This document shows, in pieces, positions 22,640 through 34,500 of a stretch of DNA of 64,000 bases. Source of the DNA: Dama dama (lineage: Eukaryota; Chordata; Mammalia; Artiodactyla; Cervidae); the NCBI RefSeq assembly GCF_033118175.1, contig NC_083714.1, positions 930,001 through 994,000 of the forward strand, given 5' to 3'. Positions within the stretch are counted from its first letter, which is position 1; every line of letters starts with the position of its first letter. The position numbers were made by a program, and so were the translations under genes. The notes below the pieces were generated by a model. That model ran no database searches. It was not told where the DNA came from and worked only from the letters and a program-made list of their open reading frames with translations.

Positions 22640-25600
22640 GTGTCAAAAATATGAGGAGCATGAAACCGTCTGAAAAATAGGAGGAGCATGAAACGGTGAT
22701 CAAAAACATGAAGAGCCTGAAAAGGTTTGAAAAATATGAAGAGCTTCAAAAGGTGTGAAATATATGAGGAGCATGAAACGGGCTGAAAAATAAGAGAAGC
22801 ATGAAGTGGTGTGGAAAAACATGAAGAGCCTGAAAAGGTGTGAAAAATATGAAGAGCTTCAAAAGGTGTGAAATACATGAGGAGCATGAAACGGTCTGAA
22901 AATTAGGAGAAGCATGAAGTGGTGTGGAAAAACATGAAGAGCCTGAAAAGCTGTGAAAAATATGAAGAGCTTCAAAATGTGTCAAAAATATGAAGAGCAT
23001 GAAACGGTCTGAAAAATAGGAGAATCATGAAGCGCTGTTAAAAAACATGAACAGCCTGAAAAGGTGTGAAAAACATGAAGAGCTTCAAAAGTTGTGAAAT
23101 ACATGAGGAGCATGAAACTCTCTGAAAAATAGGAGGAGCATGAAGCAGTGTTCAAATATATGAAGAGCCTGAAAAGGTGTGAAAAATATAAAGAGCTTCA
23201 AAATGTGTGAAATACATGAGGACCATGAAACAGTCTGAAAAATATGAGAAGCATGAAGTGGTGTTCAAAAACATGAAGAGCCTGAAAAGGTGTGAAATAT
23301 ATGAAGAGCTTCAAAATGTTTCAAAAATATGAGGAGCATGATACGGTCCGAAAAATAGGAGGAGCATGAAGCACTGTTCAGAAACATGAAGAGCCTGACA
23401 AGGTGTGAAAAATATAAAGAGCTTCAAAAGGTGTGAAATACATTACGACCATGAAACAGTCTGAAAAATAGGAGGAGCATGAAATGTTGTTGAAAAACTT
23501 GAAGAGCCTGAAAACGTGTGAAAAAATATGATGAGTTTCCAAAGGTGTCAAAAATGAGATGAGCATGAAACAGTCTGAAAAATAGGATGAGCATGAAGCG
23601 GTGTTGAAAATCATGAAGAGCCTGAAAAGATGTGAATAATATGTAGAGCTTCAAAAGGTGTGAAAATATGAAGTGCTTCAAAAGCTGTCAAAATAAGATG
23701 ATCATGAAACGGTCTGAAAATTAGGAGGAGCATGAAGTGGTGCTGAAAAAAAAGAAGAGCCTGAAAAGGTGTGAAATATATGAAGAGCTTCAAAAGGTGT
23801 GAAAATATGAAGAGCTTCAAAAGCTGTCAAAATGAGATGAGAATGAAACGGTCTGAAAATTAGGAGCAGCATGAAACGGTGTTCAAACAAATGAAGAGCC
23901 TCAAAATGTGTGAAAAATAAGAAGAGCTTCAAAAGGTGTGAAATACATTTGGAGCATGAAACTGTGTGTAAAATAGGAGGAGCATGAAGTGGTGTTCAAA
24001 AACATGAAGAGCCTGAAAAGGTGTGAAAAATATGAAGAGCTTCAAAAGGTGTGAAATACATGAGAGGAATGAAACTGTCTGAAAAATAGGAGGAGCATGA
24101 AGCGGTTGTGAAAAACATGAAGAGCCTGAAAAGTTGTGAAAAATATAAAGAGCTTCTAAAGGTGTCAAAAATATGAGGACAATGAAACGCTCTGGAAAAG
24201 AGGAGGAGCATGAAGTGGTGTTGAAAAAGATGAAGAGCCTGAAAAGGTGTGAAAAATTTGAAGAGCTTCAAAACGTGTCAAAATTATGAGGAGCATGAAA
24301 CGGTCTGAAAAATAGGAGGAGCATGAAGTGGTGTTGAAAAACATGAAGAGCCTGAAATGATGTGAAATATATGAAGAGGTTCAAAAGGTGCGAAAAATAT
24401 GAGGAGGTTCAAAAAGGGTCAAAAATATGAGGAGCAGGAAACGGTCAGAAAAATACGAGGAGCATGAAAAGGTGTTCAAAAACATGAAGAGCCTGAAAAG
24501 GTGTGAAAAATATGAAGAGCTTCAAAAGGTATTAAATACATGAATAGCATGAAACGGTCTGAAAAATAGGAGAAGCATGAAGCGGTGTTCAAAAACATGA
24601 AGAGCCTGAAAAGGTGTGAAAAATATGAAGAGATTCAAAATGTGTCAAAAATATGAGGAGCATGAAATGGTCTGAAAAATAGGAGGAGCATGAAACGGTG
24701 TTCAAAAACATGAAGAACCTGAAAAGGTGTGAAAAATATGAAGAGTTTCTAAAGGTGTCACAAATATGAGGAGCATGAAACGGTCTGAAAAATAGGAAGA
24801 CCATGAAACGGTGTTCAAAAACATGAAGAGCCTGAAAGGTGGGAAAATTCTGAAGAGATTCAAAAGCTGTGAAATACATGTGGAGCATAAAACGGTCTCA
24901 AAAATAGGAGGAGCATGAAGCGGTGTTCGAAAACATGAAGAGCCTGAAAAGGTGAGAAAAATATGAAGAGCCTCAAAACGTGTCAAAAATAGGAAGAGCA
25001 TTAAACGGTCTGAAAAAATAGGAGGAGCATGAAGCGGTGTTGAAAAACATGAAGAGCCTGAAATGGTGTGAAAAATATGAAGAGCTTCAACAGGTGTGTA
25101 AAAGATGAGGAGCATGAAACGGTCGGAAAAATAGGAGGAGCATGAAATGGTGTTCAAAACATGAAGAGCCTGAAAAGGTGTGAAAAATATGAAGAGCTTC
25201 AAAGGTATCAAAAATATGAGGAGCATGAAACGGTCTGAAAAATAGGAAGAGCATGAAGTGGTTGTGAAAAACATGAAGAGCCTGAAAAGGTGTGCGAAAT
25301 ACGAAGAGGTTCAAAAGGTGTGAAATACATGAGGAGCATGAAACGGTCTGAAAAATAGGAGGAGCATGAAGCGGTGTTCAAAAACATGAAGAGCCTGAAA
25401 AAGTGTGAAAAATATGAAGAGCTTCAAAAAGTGTGAAAAATATGAGGAGCATAAGCGATCTGAAAAATAGGTGGAGCAGGAAGCGGTGTTCAAAAACATG
25501 AAGAGCCTGACAGGTGTGAAAAGTATGAAGAGCTTCAAAAAGTGTGAAAAATATGAAGAGCTTCAAAAAGTGTGAAAAATATGAGGAGCATGAAATGGTC

Positions 25601-26000
25601 TGAAAAACAGGAGAAGAATGAAGAGGTGTTTAAAAACATGAAGAGCCTGAAAAGGTGTGAAATATATGACGAACTTCAAAAGGTTTCAAAAATATGAGGA
25701 GCATGAAACGGTCTGAAACATAGGAGGAGCATGAAGCAGTGTTCAAAAACATGAAGAGCATGAAAAGGTGTGAAGAAAATGAAGAGTTTCAAAAGTTGAC
25801 ATAAATATGAGGAGAATGAAACAGTCTGAAAAATATGAGGAGCATGAAACGGTGTTGAAAAAGATGAAGAGCCTGAAAAGGTGTGAAAAATATGAAGAGC
25901 TTCAAAAAGTGTCAAAAATATGAAGAGAATGAAACAGTCCGAAAAATAGGAGGAGCATGAAAAGGTGTTGAAAAACATGAAGAGGGTGAAAATATGTGTA
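22640..26000 (+). repeat. Diverged monomers without clear block order
   Basis: This is a background stretch of variable monomers, many with A subunits of the TTCAAAAA type and units with one extra C or a missing D. No gene or non-repeat insert was seen. The longest reverse-strand stop-free stretch of the window (24702-25274) lies here, because several C subunits have lost the TCA words that normally supply stops. Confidence 0.75.
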
Positions 26001-26007
26001 AAATATG

Positions 26008-26091
26008 AAGAGCTTCAAAAGGTGTGAAAAATATGAAGAGCTTCAAAAGGTGTGAAAAATATGAAGAGCTTCAAAAGGTGTCAAATATATG
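26008..26091 (+). repeat. Run of three C subunits
   Basis: Three 28-bp C-type subunits start at 26008, 26036 and 26064. The last carries the usual GTGTC end and the first two GTGTG. The run is followed at once by the 85-bp unit series. Confidence 0.8.
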
Positions 26092-26127
26092 AGGAGCATG
26101 AAACGGTCAAAAAAATAGGAGGAGTAT

Positions 26128-26382
26128 GAAGCGATGTTGAAAAACATGAAGAGTCTGAAAAGGTGTGAAATATATGAAGAGCTTCAAAAGGTGTGAAATA
26201 TAGGAGGAGCATGAAGCGGTGTTCAAAAACATGAAGAGCCTGAAAAGGTGTGAAACATATGAAGAGCTTCAAAAGGTGTCAAAAATAGGAGAAGCATGAA
26301 GCGGTGTTCAGAAACATGAAGAGCTTGAAAAGGTGTGAAATATATGAAGAGCTTCAAAAAGTGTGAAATATAGGAGGAGCAT
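26128..26382 (+). repeat. Three tandem 85-bp units lacking subunit D
   Basis: Units start at 26128, 26213 and 26298 with an exact spacing of 85 bp, which is 113 minus one 28-bp subunit. In each, C runs straight into AATAGGAGRAGCAT or ATATAGGAGGAGCAT, so the D head and its CGGTCTG block are missing while its tail is kept. It shows that three-subunit units can themselves be tandemly amplified. Confidence 0.85.
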
Positions 26383-27280
26383 GAAGCGGTGTTCAGAAAC
26401 ATGAAGAGCCTTAAAAGGTGTGAAATATATGAAGAGCTTCAAAAGTTGTCAAATATGAGTAGCATAAAACGGTCTCAAAATATGACGAGCATGAAGCGGT
26501 GTTGAAAAACATGTAGAGCCTGAAAAGGTGTGAAATACATGAAGAGCTTCAAAAGGTGTCAAAATATGAGTAGCATAAAACGGTCTCAAAAATATGGGGA
26601 GCATGAAGCGGTGTTGAAAATCATGAAGAGCCTGAAAAGGTGTGAATAATATGAAGAGATTCAAAAGGTGTCAAACATATGAGGAGCATGAAAGTGTGTT
26701 GAAAAACATGAAGAGCCTGAAAAGGTGTGAAAAATATGAGGAGCTTCAAAAGTTGTCAAAAATATGAGGAGCATGAAACGGTCTGAAAAATAGCAGGAGC
26801 ATGAAATGGTGTTCAAAACATGAAGAGCTTGAAAAGGTGTGAAAAATATTAAGAGCTTCAAAAGTATCAAAAATATGAGGAGCATGAAACGGCCTGAAAA
26901 ATAGGAAGAGCATGAAGCGGTGTTGAATAACATGAAGATCTTGAAAAGGTGTGAACAATATTAGGAGCATGAAACGGTCTCAAAAATATGAGGAGCATGA
27001 AGCAGTGTTGAAAATCATGAAGAGCCTGAAAAGGTGTGAAAAATATGAAGAGATTCAAAAGGTGTCAAACATATGAGGACCATGAAACTGTGTTGAAAAA
27101 CAAGAAGAGCATGAAAAGGTGTGAAAAATATGAGGAGCATGAAAAGGTCTGAAAAATAGGAGGAGCATGAAATGTTGTTGAAAAACATGAAGAGCAAGAA
27201 AAGGTGTGAAAGATATGAAGAGTTTCAAAGGTTTGAAATACATGAGGATCATGAAAAGGTTTGAAAAATAGGAGAAGCAT

Positions 27281-27506
27281 GAAGCGGTGTTCAAAAACAT
27301 GAAGAGCCTGAAAAGGCTTGAAAAATATGAAGAGCTTCAAAAGGTGTGAAATAAATGAGGAGCATGAAACGGTCTGAAAAATAGGAGGAGCATGAAGCGG
27401 TGTTCAAAAACATGAAGAGCCTGAAAAGGCTTGAAAAATATGAAGAGCTTCAAAAGGTGTGAAATAAATGAGGAGCATGAAACGGTCTCAAAAATAGTAG
27501 GAGCAT
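27281..27506 (+). repeat. Tandem pair of near-identical monomers
   Basis: Monomers at 27281 and 27394 share AAAAGGCTTGAAAAATATG and GTGTGAAATAAATGAGG, words I did not see elsewhere. They differ only near the end (TCTG against TCTC, AGGAGG against AGTAGG). Confidence 0.82.
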
Positions 27507-28589
27507 GAAGCGGTGTTCAAAAACATGGAGAGCCTGAAAAGTTTTGAAAAATATGAAGAACTTCAAAAGGTGTCAAAAATATGAGGAGCATGAAACGGTC
27601 TGAAAAATAGGAGCAGCATGAAATGGTGTTGAAAAACATGAAGATCCTGAAAAGCTGTGAAAAATATGAAGAGCTTCAAAAGGTGTGAAGTATATGAGGA
27701 GCATGAAACGGTCTGAAAAATCGGAGGAGCATGAAGCTGTGCTCAAAAACATGAAGATCCAGAAAAGGTGTGAAAACTATGAAGAGCTTCGAAAGGTGTG
27801 ACAAATATGAGGAGCATGAAACGGTCTGAAAATTTGGAGGAGTATGAAACGTGCTGAAAAATAGGAGGAGCATGAAACTGTCAGAAAAATAGGAGGATCA
27901 TGAAGCCGTGTTGAAAAACATGAAGAGCGTGAAAGGTTGTGAAAAATAGGAGGAGCTTCAAAATGTGTGAAAAATATGAGGAGCATGAAACGGTCTGAAA
28001 ATAGGAGGAGCATGAAGCGGTGATCAAAAACATGAAGAGCATGAAAAGGTGTGAAAAATATGAAGAGCTTCAAAAGGTGTGAAAAATATGAAGAGCTTCA
28101 AAAGGTGTCAAAAATGAGAAGAGCATAAAGGGGTCTGAAAAATAGGAGGAGCATGACGTGGTGTTGAAAAAAATGAAGAGCCTGAAAAGGTGTGAAATAT
28201 ATGAGGGCTTCAAAAGGTCTCAAAAATATGGGGAGCATGAAACGGTCTGAAAAATAGGAGGAGCATGAAACGGTGTTCAAAAACATGAAGAGCCTGTAAA
28301 GGTGTGAAAAATATGAAGAGCTTCAAAAGGTGTGAAATACATGAGAAGCATGAAACTCTTTGAAAAATAAAAGGAGCAAGAAGGGGTGTTCAAAAACATG
28401 AAGAGGCTGAAAAGGTGTGAAAAACATGAAGAGCTTAAAAAGGTGTGAAAAATATGAGGAGCATGAAACGGTCTGAAAAAAAAGGAGGAGCATGAAACGG
28501 TGATCAAAAACATGAAGAGCATGAAAAGGTGTGAAAAATATGAAGAGCTTCAAAAGGTGTGCAATACATGAGGAACATGAAACGGTCTG

Positions 28590-29047
28590 AAATTTAGGAG
28601 AAGCATTAAGTGGTGTGGAAAAACATGAAGAGCCTGAAAAGGTGTGAAAAATATGAAGAGCTTCAAAAGTTGTGAAAAATATGAGGAGCATGAAACGGTC
28701 TGAAAAATAGATGCGGCATGAAATGGTGTTGAAAAATATGAAGAGCCTAAAAAGGTGTGAAAAATATGAAGAGCTTCAAAAGATGTGAAAATTATGAGGA
28801 GCATGATACTGCCTGAAAAATATGAGGAGCATGAAGTGGTGTGGAAGAAATGAAGAGCCTGAAAAGGTGTGAAATATATTAAGAGCATCAATAGGTGTCA
28901 AAAATATGAGGAGCATGAAAAGGTCTGCAAAAAGGAGGAGCATGAAGTGGTGTTGATAAACTTGAAGAGCCTGAAAAGGTGTTAAAAATATGAAAAGCTA
29001 CAAAAGGTGGGAAAAATATGAGGAGCATGAAACGGTCTGAAAAATAG
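28590..29047 (+). repeat. 450-bp tandem duplication, first copy
   Basis: This four-monomer block is repeated directly at 29040-29497 with a 450-bp period (four monomers less two bases). Shared rare words are GAAGCATTAAGTGGTGTGG, AAATAGATGCGGCATG, GAGCATGATACTGCCTG, GTGGAAGAAATG and GAGCATCAATAGG. I noticed one difference inside the block, GAAAAGG at about 28918 against GAAACGG in the second copy. Confidence 0.88.
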
Positions 29048-29497
29048 GAGAAGCATTAAGTGGTGTGGAAAAACATGAAGAGCCTGAAAAGGTGTGAAAA
29101 ATATGAAGAGCTTCAAAAGTTGTGAAAAATATGAGGAGCATGAAACGGTCTGAAAAATAGATGCGGCATGAAATGGTGTTGAAAAATATGAAGAGCCTAA
29201 AAAGGTGTGAAAAATATGAAGAGCTTCAAAAGATGTGAAAATTATGAGGAGCATGATACTGCCTGAAAAATATGAGGAGCATGAAGTGGTGTGGAAGAAA
29301 TGAAGAGCCTGAAAAGGTGTGAAATATATTAAGAGCATCAATAGGTGTCAAAAATATGAGGAGCATGAAACGGTCTGCAAAAAGGAGGAGCATGAAGTGG
29401 TGTTGATAAACTTGAAGAGCCTGAAAAGGTGTTAAAAATATGAAAAGCTACAAAAGGTGGGAAAAATATGAGGAGCATGAAACGGTCTGAAAAATAG
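29040..29497 (+). repeat. 450-bp tandem duplication, second copy
   Basis: This is the direct tandem partner of the preceding block. The match ends near 29497, where the sequence changes to AATAGCAGGAGC. Near-identity marks it as one of the youngest events in the middle of the array. Confidence 0.88.
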
Positions 29498-29639
29498 CAG
29501 GAGCATGAAGCGGTGTTCAAAAACATGAAGAGCCTGAAAAGGTGTGAGAAATATGAAGAGCTTCAAAAGGTGTCAAAAATATGAGGAGCATGAAACGATC
29601 TGAAAAATAGAAGGAGCATGAAGCGGTGTTGAAAAACAT

Positions 29640-30040
29640 GAAGAGCCTGAAAAGGTGTGAGAAATATGAAAAGCTTCAAAAGGTGTGAAATACATGAGGA
29701 GCATGAAAGAGCTGAAAATTAGGAGAAGCATGAAGTGGTGTGGAAAAACATGAAGAGCCTGAAAAGGTGTGAAAAATATGAAGAGCTTCAAAAGGTGTGA
29801 AATACATGAGGAGCATGAAACTCTCTGAAAAATATAAGGAGCATGAAGTGGTGTTCAAAAACATGAAGAGCCTGAAAAGGTGTAAAAAATATGAAGAGCT
29901 TCAAAAGGTGTGAAAAATATGAGGAGCATGTTATGGTTTGAAAAATAGGATTAGCATGAAGAGGTGTTCAAAAACATGAAGAGCCTGAAAAGTTGTGAAA
30001 ACTATGAAAAGCATCAAAAGGTGTCAAAAATGAGATGAGC
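29640..30040 (+). repeat. Block with a GAAAGAGCTG marker, first of three copies
   Basis: A monomer with a shortened D (GAAAGAGCTGAAAAT), then GTGTGGAAAAACATG, GAAACTCTCTG, ATATAAGGAGC, GAGCATGTTATGG and AATAGGATTAGC. The full block recurs at 31102-31500 (offset 1462). A shorter version recurs at about 30203-30420 (offset 563). Confidence 0.8.
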
Positions 30041-30202
30041 ATGAAACTGTCTGAAATATAGGAGGAGTATGAAGCGGTGTTCAAAACATGAAGAGCCCGA
30101 AAAGGTGTGAAAAATATGAAGAGCTTCAAAAGGTGTCAAATATATGAGGAGCATGAAACGGTCTGAAAAAGAGGAGGAGCATGAAGCGGTGTTGAAAAAC
30201 AT

Positions 30203-30420
30203 GAAGAGCCTGAAAAGGTGTATAAAATATGAAAAGATTCAAAAGGTGTGAAATACATGAGGAGCATGAAAGAGCTGAAAATTAGGAGAAGCATGAAGTG
30301 GTGTGGAAAAACATGAAGAGCCTGAAAAGGTGTGAAAAATATGAAGAGCTTCAAAAGGTGTGAAATACATGAGGAGCATTAAACTCTCTGAAAAATAGGA
30401 GGAGCATGAAGCGGTGTTCA
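30203..30420 (+). repeat. Block with a GAAAGAGCTG marker, short second copy
   Basis: It shares GAAAGAGCTGAAAATTAGG, GTGTGGAAAAACATG and GAAAYTCTCTG or AAACTCTCTG with 29640-30040. It leaves the match at AATAGGAGG, where the other copies read ATATAAGG. Confidence 0.75.
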
Positions 30421-30454
30421 AAAATATGAAGAGCCTGAAAAGGTGTGAACAATA

Positions 30455-30540
30455 TGAAGAGCTTCAAAAATATGAAAAATATGAAGAGCTTCAAAAGGTG
30501 TGAAAAATATGAAGAGCTTCAAAAGGTGTGAAATATATGA
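30455..30540 (+). repeat. Run of three C subunits
   Basis: Three successive C-type subunits, the first with a shortened middle (CAAAAATATGAAAAATATG). The same shortened C form recurs near 30617-30650 and 490-520, so it is a minor subtype. Confidence 0.72.
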
Positions 30541-31101
30541 GGAGCATGAAACGGTCTGAAAAATAGCAGGATCATGAAGCGGTGTTGAAAAACATAAAGA
30601 GTCTGAAAACGTGTGAAAATATGAAGAGCTTCAAAAATATGAAAAATATGAAGAGCTTCAAAAGGTGTGAAAAATATGAAGAGCTTCAGAAGGTGTCAAA
30701 AATATGAGGAGCAAGAAACGGTCTGCAAAATAGGAGGAGCATGAAATGGTGTTCAAAAACATGAAGAGCCTGAAATCGTGTGAAAAATATGAAGAGCTTC
30801 AAAAGGTGTGAAAAATATGAGGAGCATGAAACGGTCTAAAAAAAAGGAGGAGCATGAAGCGGTGTTCAAAAATATGAAGAGCCTGAAAAGGTGTGAAAAA
30901 TATGAAGAGCTTCAAAAGGTGTCAAAAATATGAGGAGCATGAAACGGTCTGAAAAATAGGAGGAGCATGAAGCGGTGTTGAAAAACATGAAGAGCCTGAA
31001 AAGGTGTGAGAAATATGAAGAGCTTCTAAAGGTGTCAAAAATATGAGGAGCATGAAACGGTCTGAAAAAGAGGAGGAGCATGAAGCGGTGTTGAAAAACA
31101 T

Positions 31102-31500
31102 GAAGAGCCTGAAAACATGTGAAAAATATGAAAAGCTTCAAAAGGTGTGAAATACATGAGGAGCATGAAAGAGCTGAAAATTTGGAGAAGCATGAAGTGG
31201 TGTGGAAAAACATGAAGAGCCTGAAAAGGTGTGAAAAATATGAAGAGCTTCTGAAGGTGTGAAATACATGAGGAGCATGAAACTCTCTGAAAAATATAAG
31301 GAGCATGAAGTGGTGTTCAAAAACATGAAGAGCCTGAAAAGGTGTAAAAAATATGAAGAGCTTCAAAAGGTGTGAAAAATATGAGGAGCATGTTATGGCT
31401 TGAAAAATAGGATTAGCATGAAGAGATGTTCAAAAACATGAAGAGCCTGAAAAGTTGTGAAAAATATGAAAAGCTTCAAAAGGTATCAAAAATGAGATGA
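31102..31500 (+). repeat. Block with a GAAAGAGCTG marker, third copy
   Basis: This is the full-length partner of 29640-30040. It differs by single bases such as AAATTTGG for AAATTAGG, GGCTTG for GGTTTG and CTTCTGAAGG for CTTCAAAAGG. Confidence 0.8.
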
Positions 31501-31509
31501 GCATGAAAC

Positions 31510-34500
31510 GGTCTGAAAAATAGGAAGAGCAAGAAGCGGTGTTGAAAAACATAAAGAGCATGAAAACGTATGAAGAATATGAAGAGCTTCAAAAGGTGTG
31601 AAAAATATGAAGAGCTTTAAAAGGTGTCAAAAATGAGATGAGCATGAAACGGTCTGAAAAATAGGTGGAGCATGAAGTGGTATTGAAAAACATGAAGAGC
31701 CTGAAAAGGTGTGAAAGATATGAAGAGCTTCAAAAGGTCTCAAAAATATGAGGAGCATGAAACGGTCTGAAAAATAGGAACAGCATGAAGCGGTGTTGCA
31801 AAACATGAAGAGCCTGAAAAGGTGTCAAAAATATGAAGAGCTTCAAAAGGTGTGAAATACATGAGGAGCATTAAACGCCCTGAAAAATAGGAGGAGCATG
31901 CAGAGGTGTTCAAAAACATGAAGAGCCTGAAAAGGTGTCAAAAATATGAAGAGATTCAAAAGGTGTGAAAAATATGAAGAGCTTCAAAATGTTTCAAAAA
32001 TGAAATGAGCATGAAACGGTCTGAAAAAGCTGAGGAGCATGAAGTGGTGTTGAAACACATGAAGAGCCTGAAAAGGTGTGAAAAATATGAAGAGGTTCAA
32101 AGGTGTGAAATACATGAGGATCATGAAATGGTTTGAAAAATACGAGGAGCATGAAGCAGTGTTCAAAAACATGAAGAGCCTGAAAAGGTTTGAAAAATAT
32201 GAAGAGCTTCAAAAGGTGTCAAAAATATGAGGAGCATGAAACCGTCTGAAAAATAGGAGGAGCATGAAGCGGTGTTGAAAAACATGAAGAGCGTGAAAAC
32301 GAGTGAAAAATATGAAGAGCTTCAAAAGGTATGAAAAATATGAAGAGCTTCAAAAGGTGTCAAAAAAGAGATGAGCATGAAACCGTCTGAAAAATAGGTG
32401 GAGAATGAAGCGGTGTTGAAAAACATGAAGAGCCTGAAAAGATGTGAAAAATATGAAGAGCTTCAAAAGGTGTCAAAAATATGAGGAGCATGAAACGGTC
32501 TGAAAAATAGGAGGAGCATGAAACCGTGTTCAAAAACATGAAGAGACTGAAAAGGGTGAAAAATATGAAGAGCTTCAAAAGGTGTGAAAAATAGGAGGAG
32601 CATGAAGCGGTGTGCAAAAACATGAAAAGCCTGAAAAGGTGTGAAAAATATGAAGAGCATCAAAAGGTGTCAAAAATATGAGGAGCATGAAACGGTCTGA
32701 AAAATAGGAGGAGCATGAAGCGGTGTTGAAAAACATGAAGAGCCTGAAAAGGTGTTAAAAATATGAAGAGTTTCAAAAGGTGTCAAATATATGAGCAGCA
32801 AGAATCGGTCTGAAATATAGGAGTAGCATGAAACGGTGTTCAAATACATGCAGAGCCTGAAAAGTTGTGAAAAATATGAAGAGCTTCAAATGGTGTCAAA
32901 TATATGAAGAGCTTCAAAAGGTGTCAAAAATGAGATGAGCATGAAACGGTCTGAAAAATAGGAGGAGCAAGAAGTCGTGTTCCAAAAAATGAAGAGCCTG
33001 AGAAGGTGTGAAATATATCAAGAACTTCAAAATGTGTCAAAAATATGAGGAGCATGAAACGGTCTGAAAAATAGGAGGAGCATGAAACGGTGTTGAAAAA
33101 CATGCAGAGCCTGAAAAGGTGTGAAAAATATGAAGAACTTCAAAAGGTGTGAAATATATGAGGAGCATGAAACGGTCTTAAAAATAGGAGGAGCATGAAG
33201 CGGTTTTCAAAAATATGAAGAGCATGAAAAGGTGTGAAAAATATGAGGAGCTTCAAAAGGTATGAAATACATGAGGAGTATGAAACTGTCTTGAAAATAG
33301 GAGGAGCATGAAGCGGTGCTAAAAAACATGAAGAGGCTTAAAAGGTGTGAAAAATATGAAGAGCATCAAAAGGTGTCAAAAATATGAGGAGTATGAAACG
33401 GTCTGAAAAATAGGAGGAGCATGAAGCGGTGTTGCAAAACATGAGGAGCCTGAAAAGGTGTGAAAAATATGAAGAGCTTCAAAAGGTGTCAAAAATATGA
33501 GGAGCATGAAACCGTCTGAAAAATAGGAGGAGCATGAAGCGGTGTTAAAAAACATGAAGAGGCTTAAAAGGTGTGAAAAATATGAAGAGCATCAAAAGGT
33601 GTCAAAAATATGAGGAGTATGAAACGGTCTGAAAAATAGGAGGAGCATGAAGCCGTGTTGAAAAACATGAAGAGCCTGAAAAAGTGTGAAATATATGAAG
33701 AGGTTCAAAAGGTGTAAAAAATATGAGGAGATTCAAAAGGTATCAAAAATATGAGGAGCATGAAACGGTCTGAAAAAGAAGAGGAGCATGAATCGGTGTT
33801 GAAAATCATGAAGAGCCTGAAAACGTGTGAGAAATATGAAGAGCTTCAAAAGGTGTCAAAAATATGAAGAACTTCAAAAGGTTTCAAAAATGAGAGGAGT
33901 ATGAAGCAGTCTGAAAAATAAGAGGAGCATGAAGCGGTGTTCAAAAACATGAAGAGCCTGAAAAGGTGTGAAAAATATGAAGAGCTTCAAAAGGTGTCAA
34001 AAATGAGATGAGCATGAAACGGTCTGAAAAATAGGAGGAGCATGAAGTGGTGTTGAAAAAAAAGAAGAGACGGAAAAGGTGTGAAATATATGAAGGGCTT
34101 CAAAAGGTGTCAAAAATATGAGGAGAATGAAACGGTCTGAAAATAGGAGGAGCATGAAGCGGTGTTCAAAAACATGAAGAGCCTGAAAAGGTGTGAAAAA
34201 TATGAAGAGCTTCAAAAGGTGTCAAAAATATGAGGAGCATGAAACGGTTTGAAAAATAGGAGGAGCATGAAGCGGTGTTCAAAAACAGGAAAAGCCTGAA
34301 AAGTTGTGAAAAATATGAAGAGCTTCAAAAGTTGTCAAAAATATGAGGAGCATGAAAAGGTCAGAAAAATAGGAGGATCATGAAGCGGTGTTCAAAAACA
34401 TGAAGAGCCTGAAAAGGTGTGCAAAATATGAAGAGCTTCAAAAGGTGTCAAAAATATGAGGAGCATGAAACGGTCTGCAAAAAAGGAGGAGCATGAAGTG

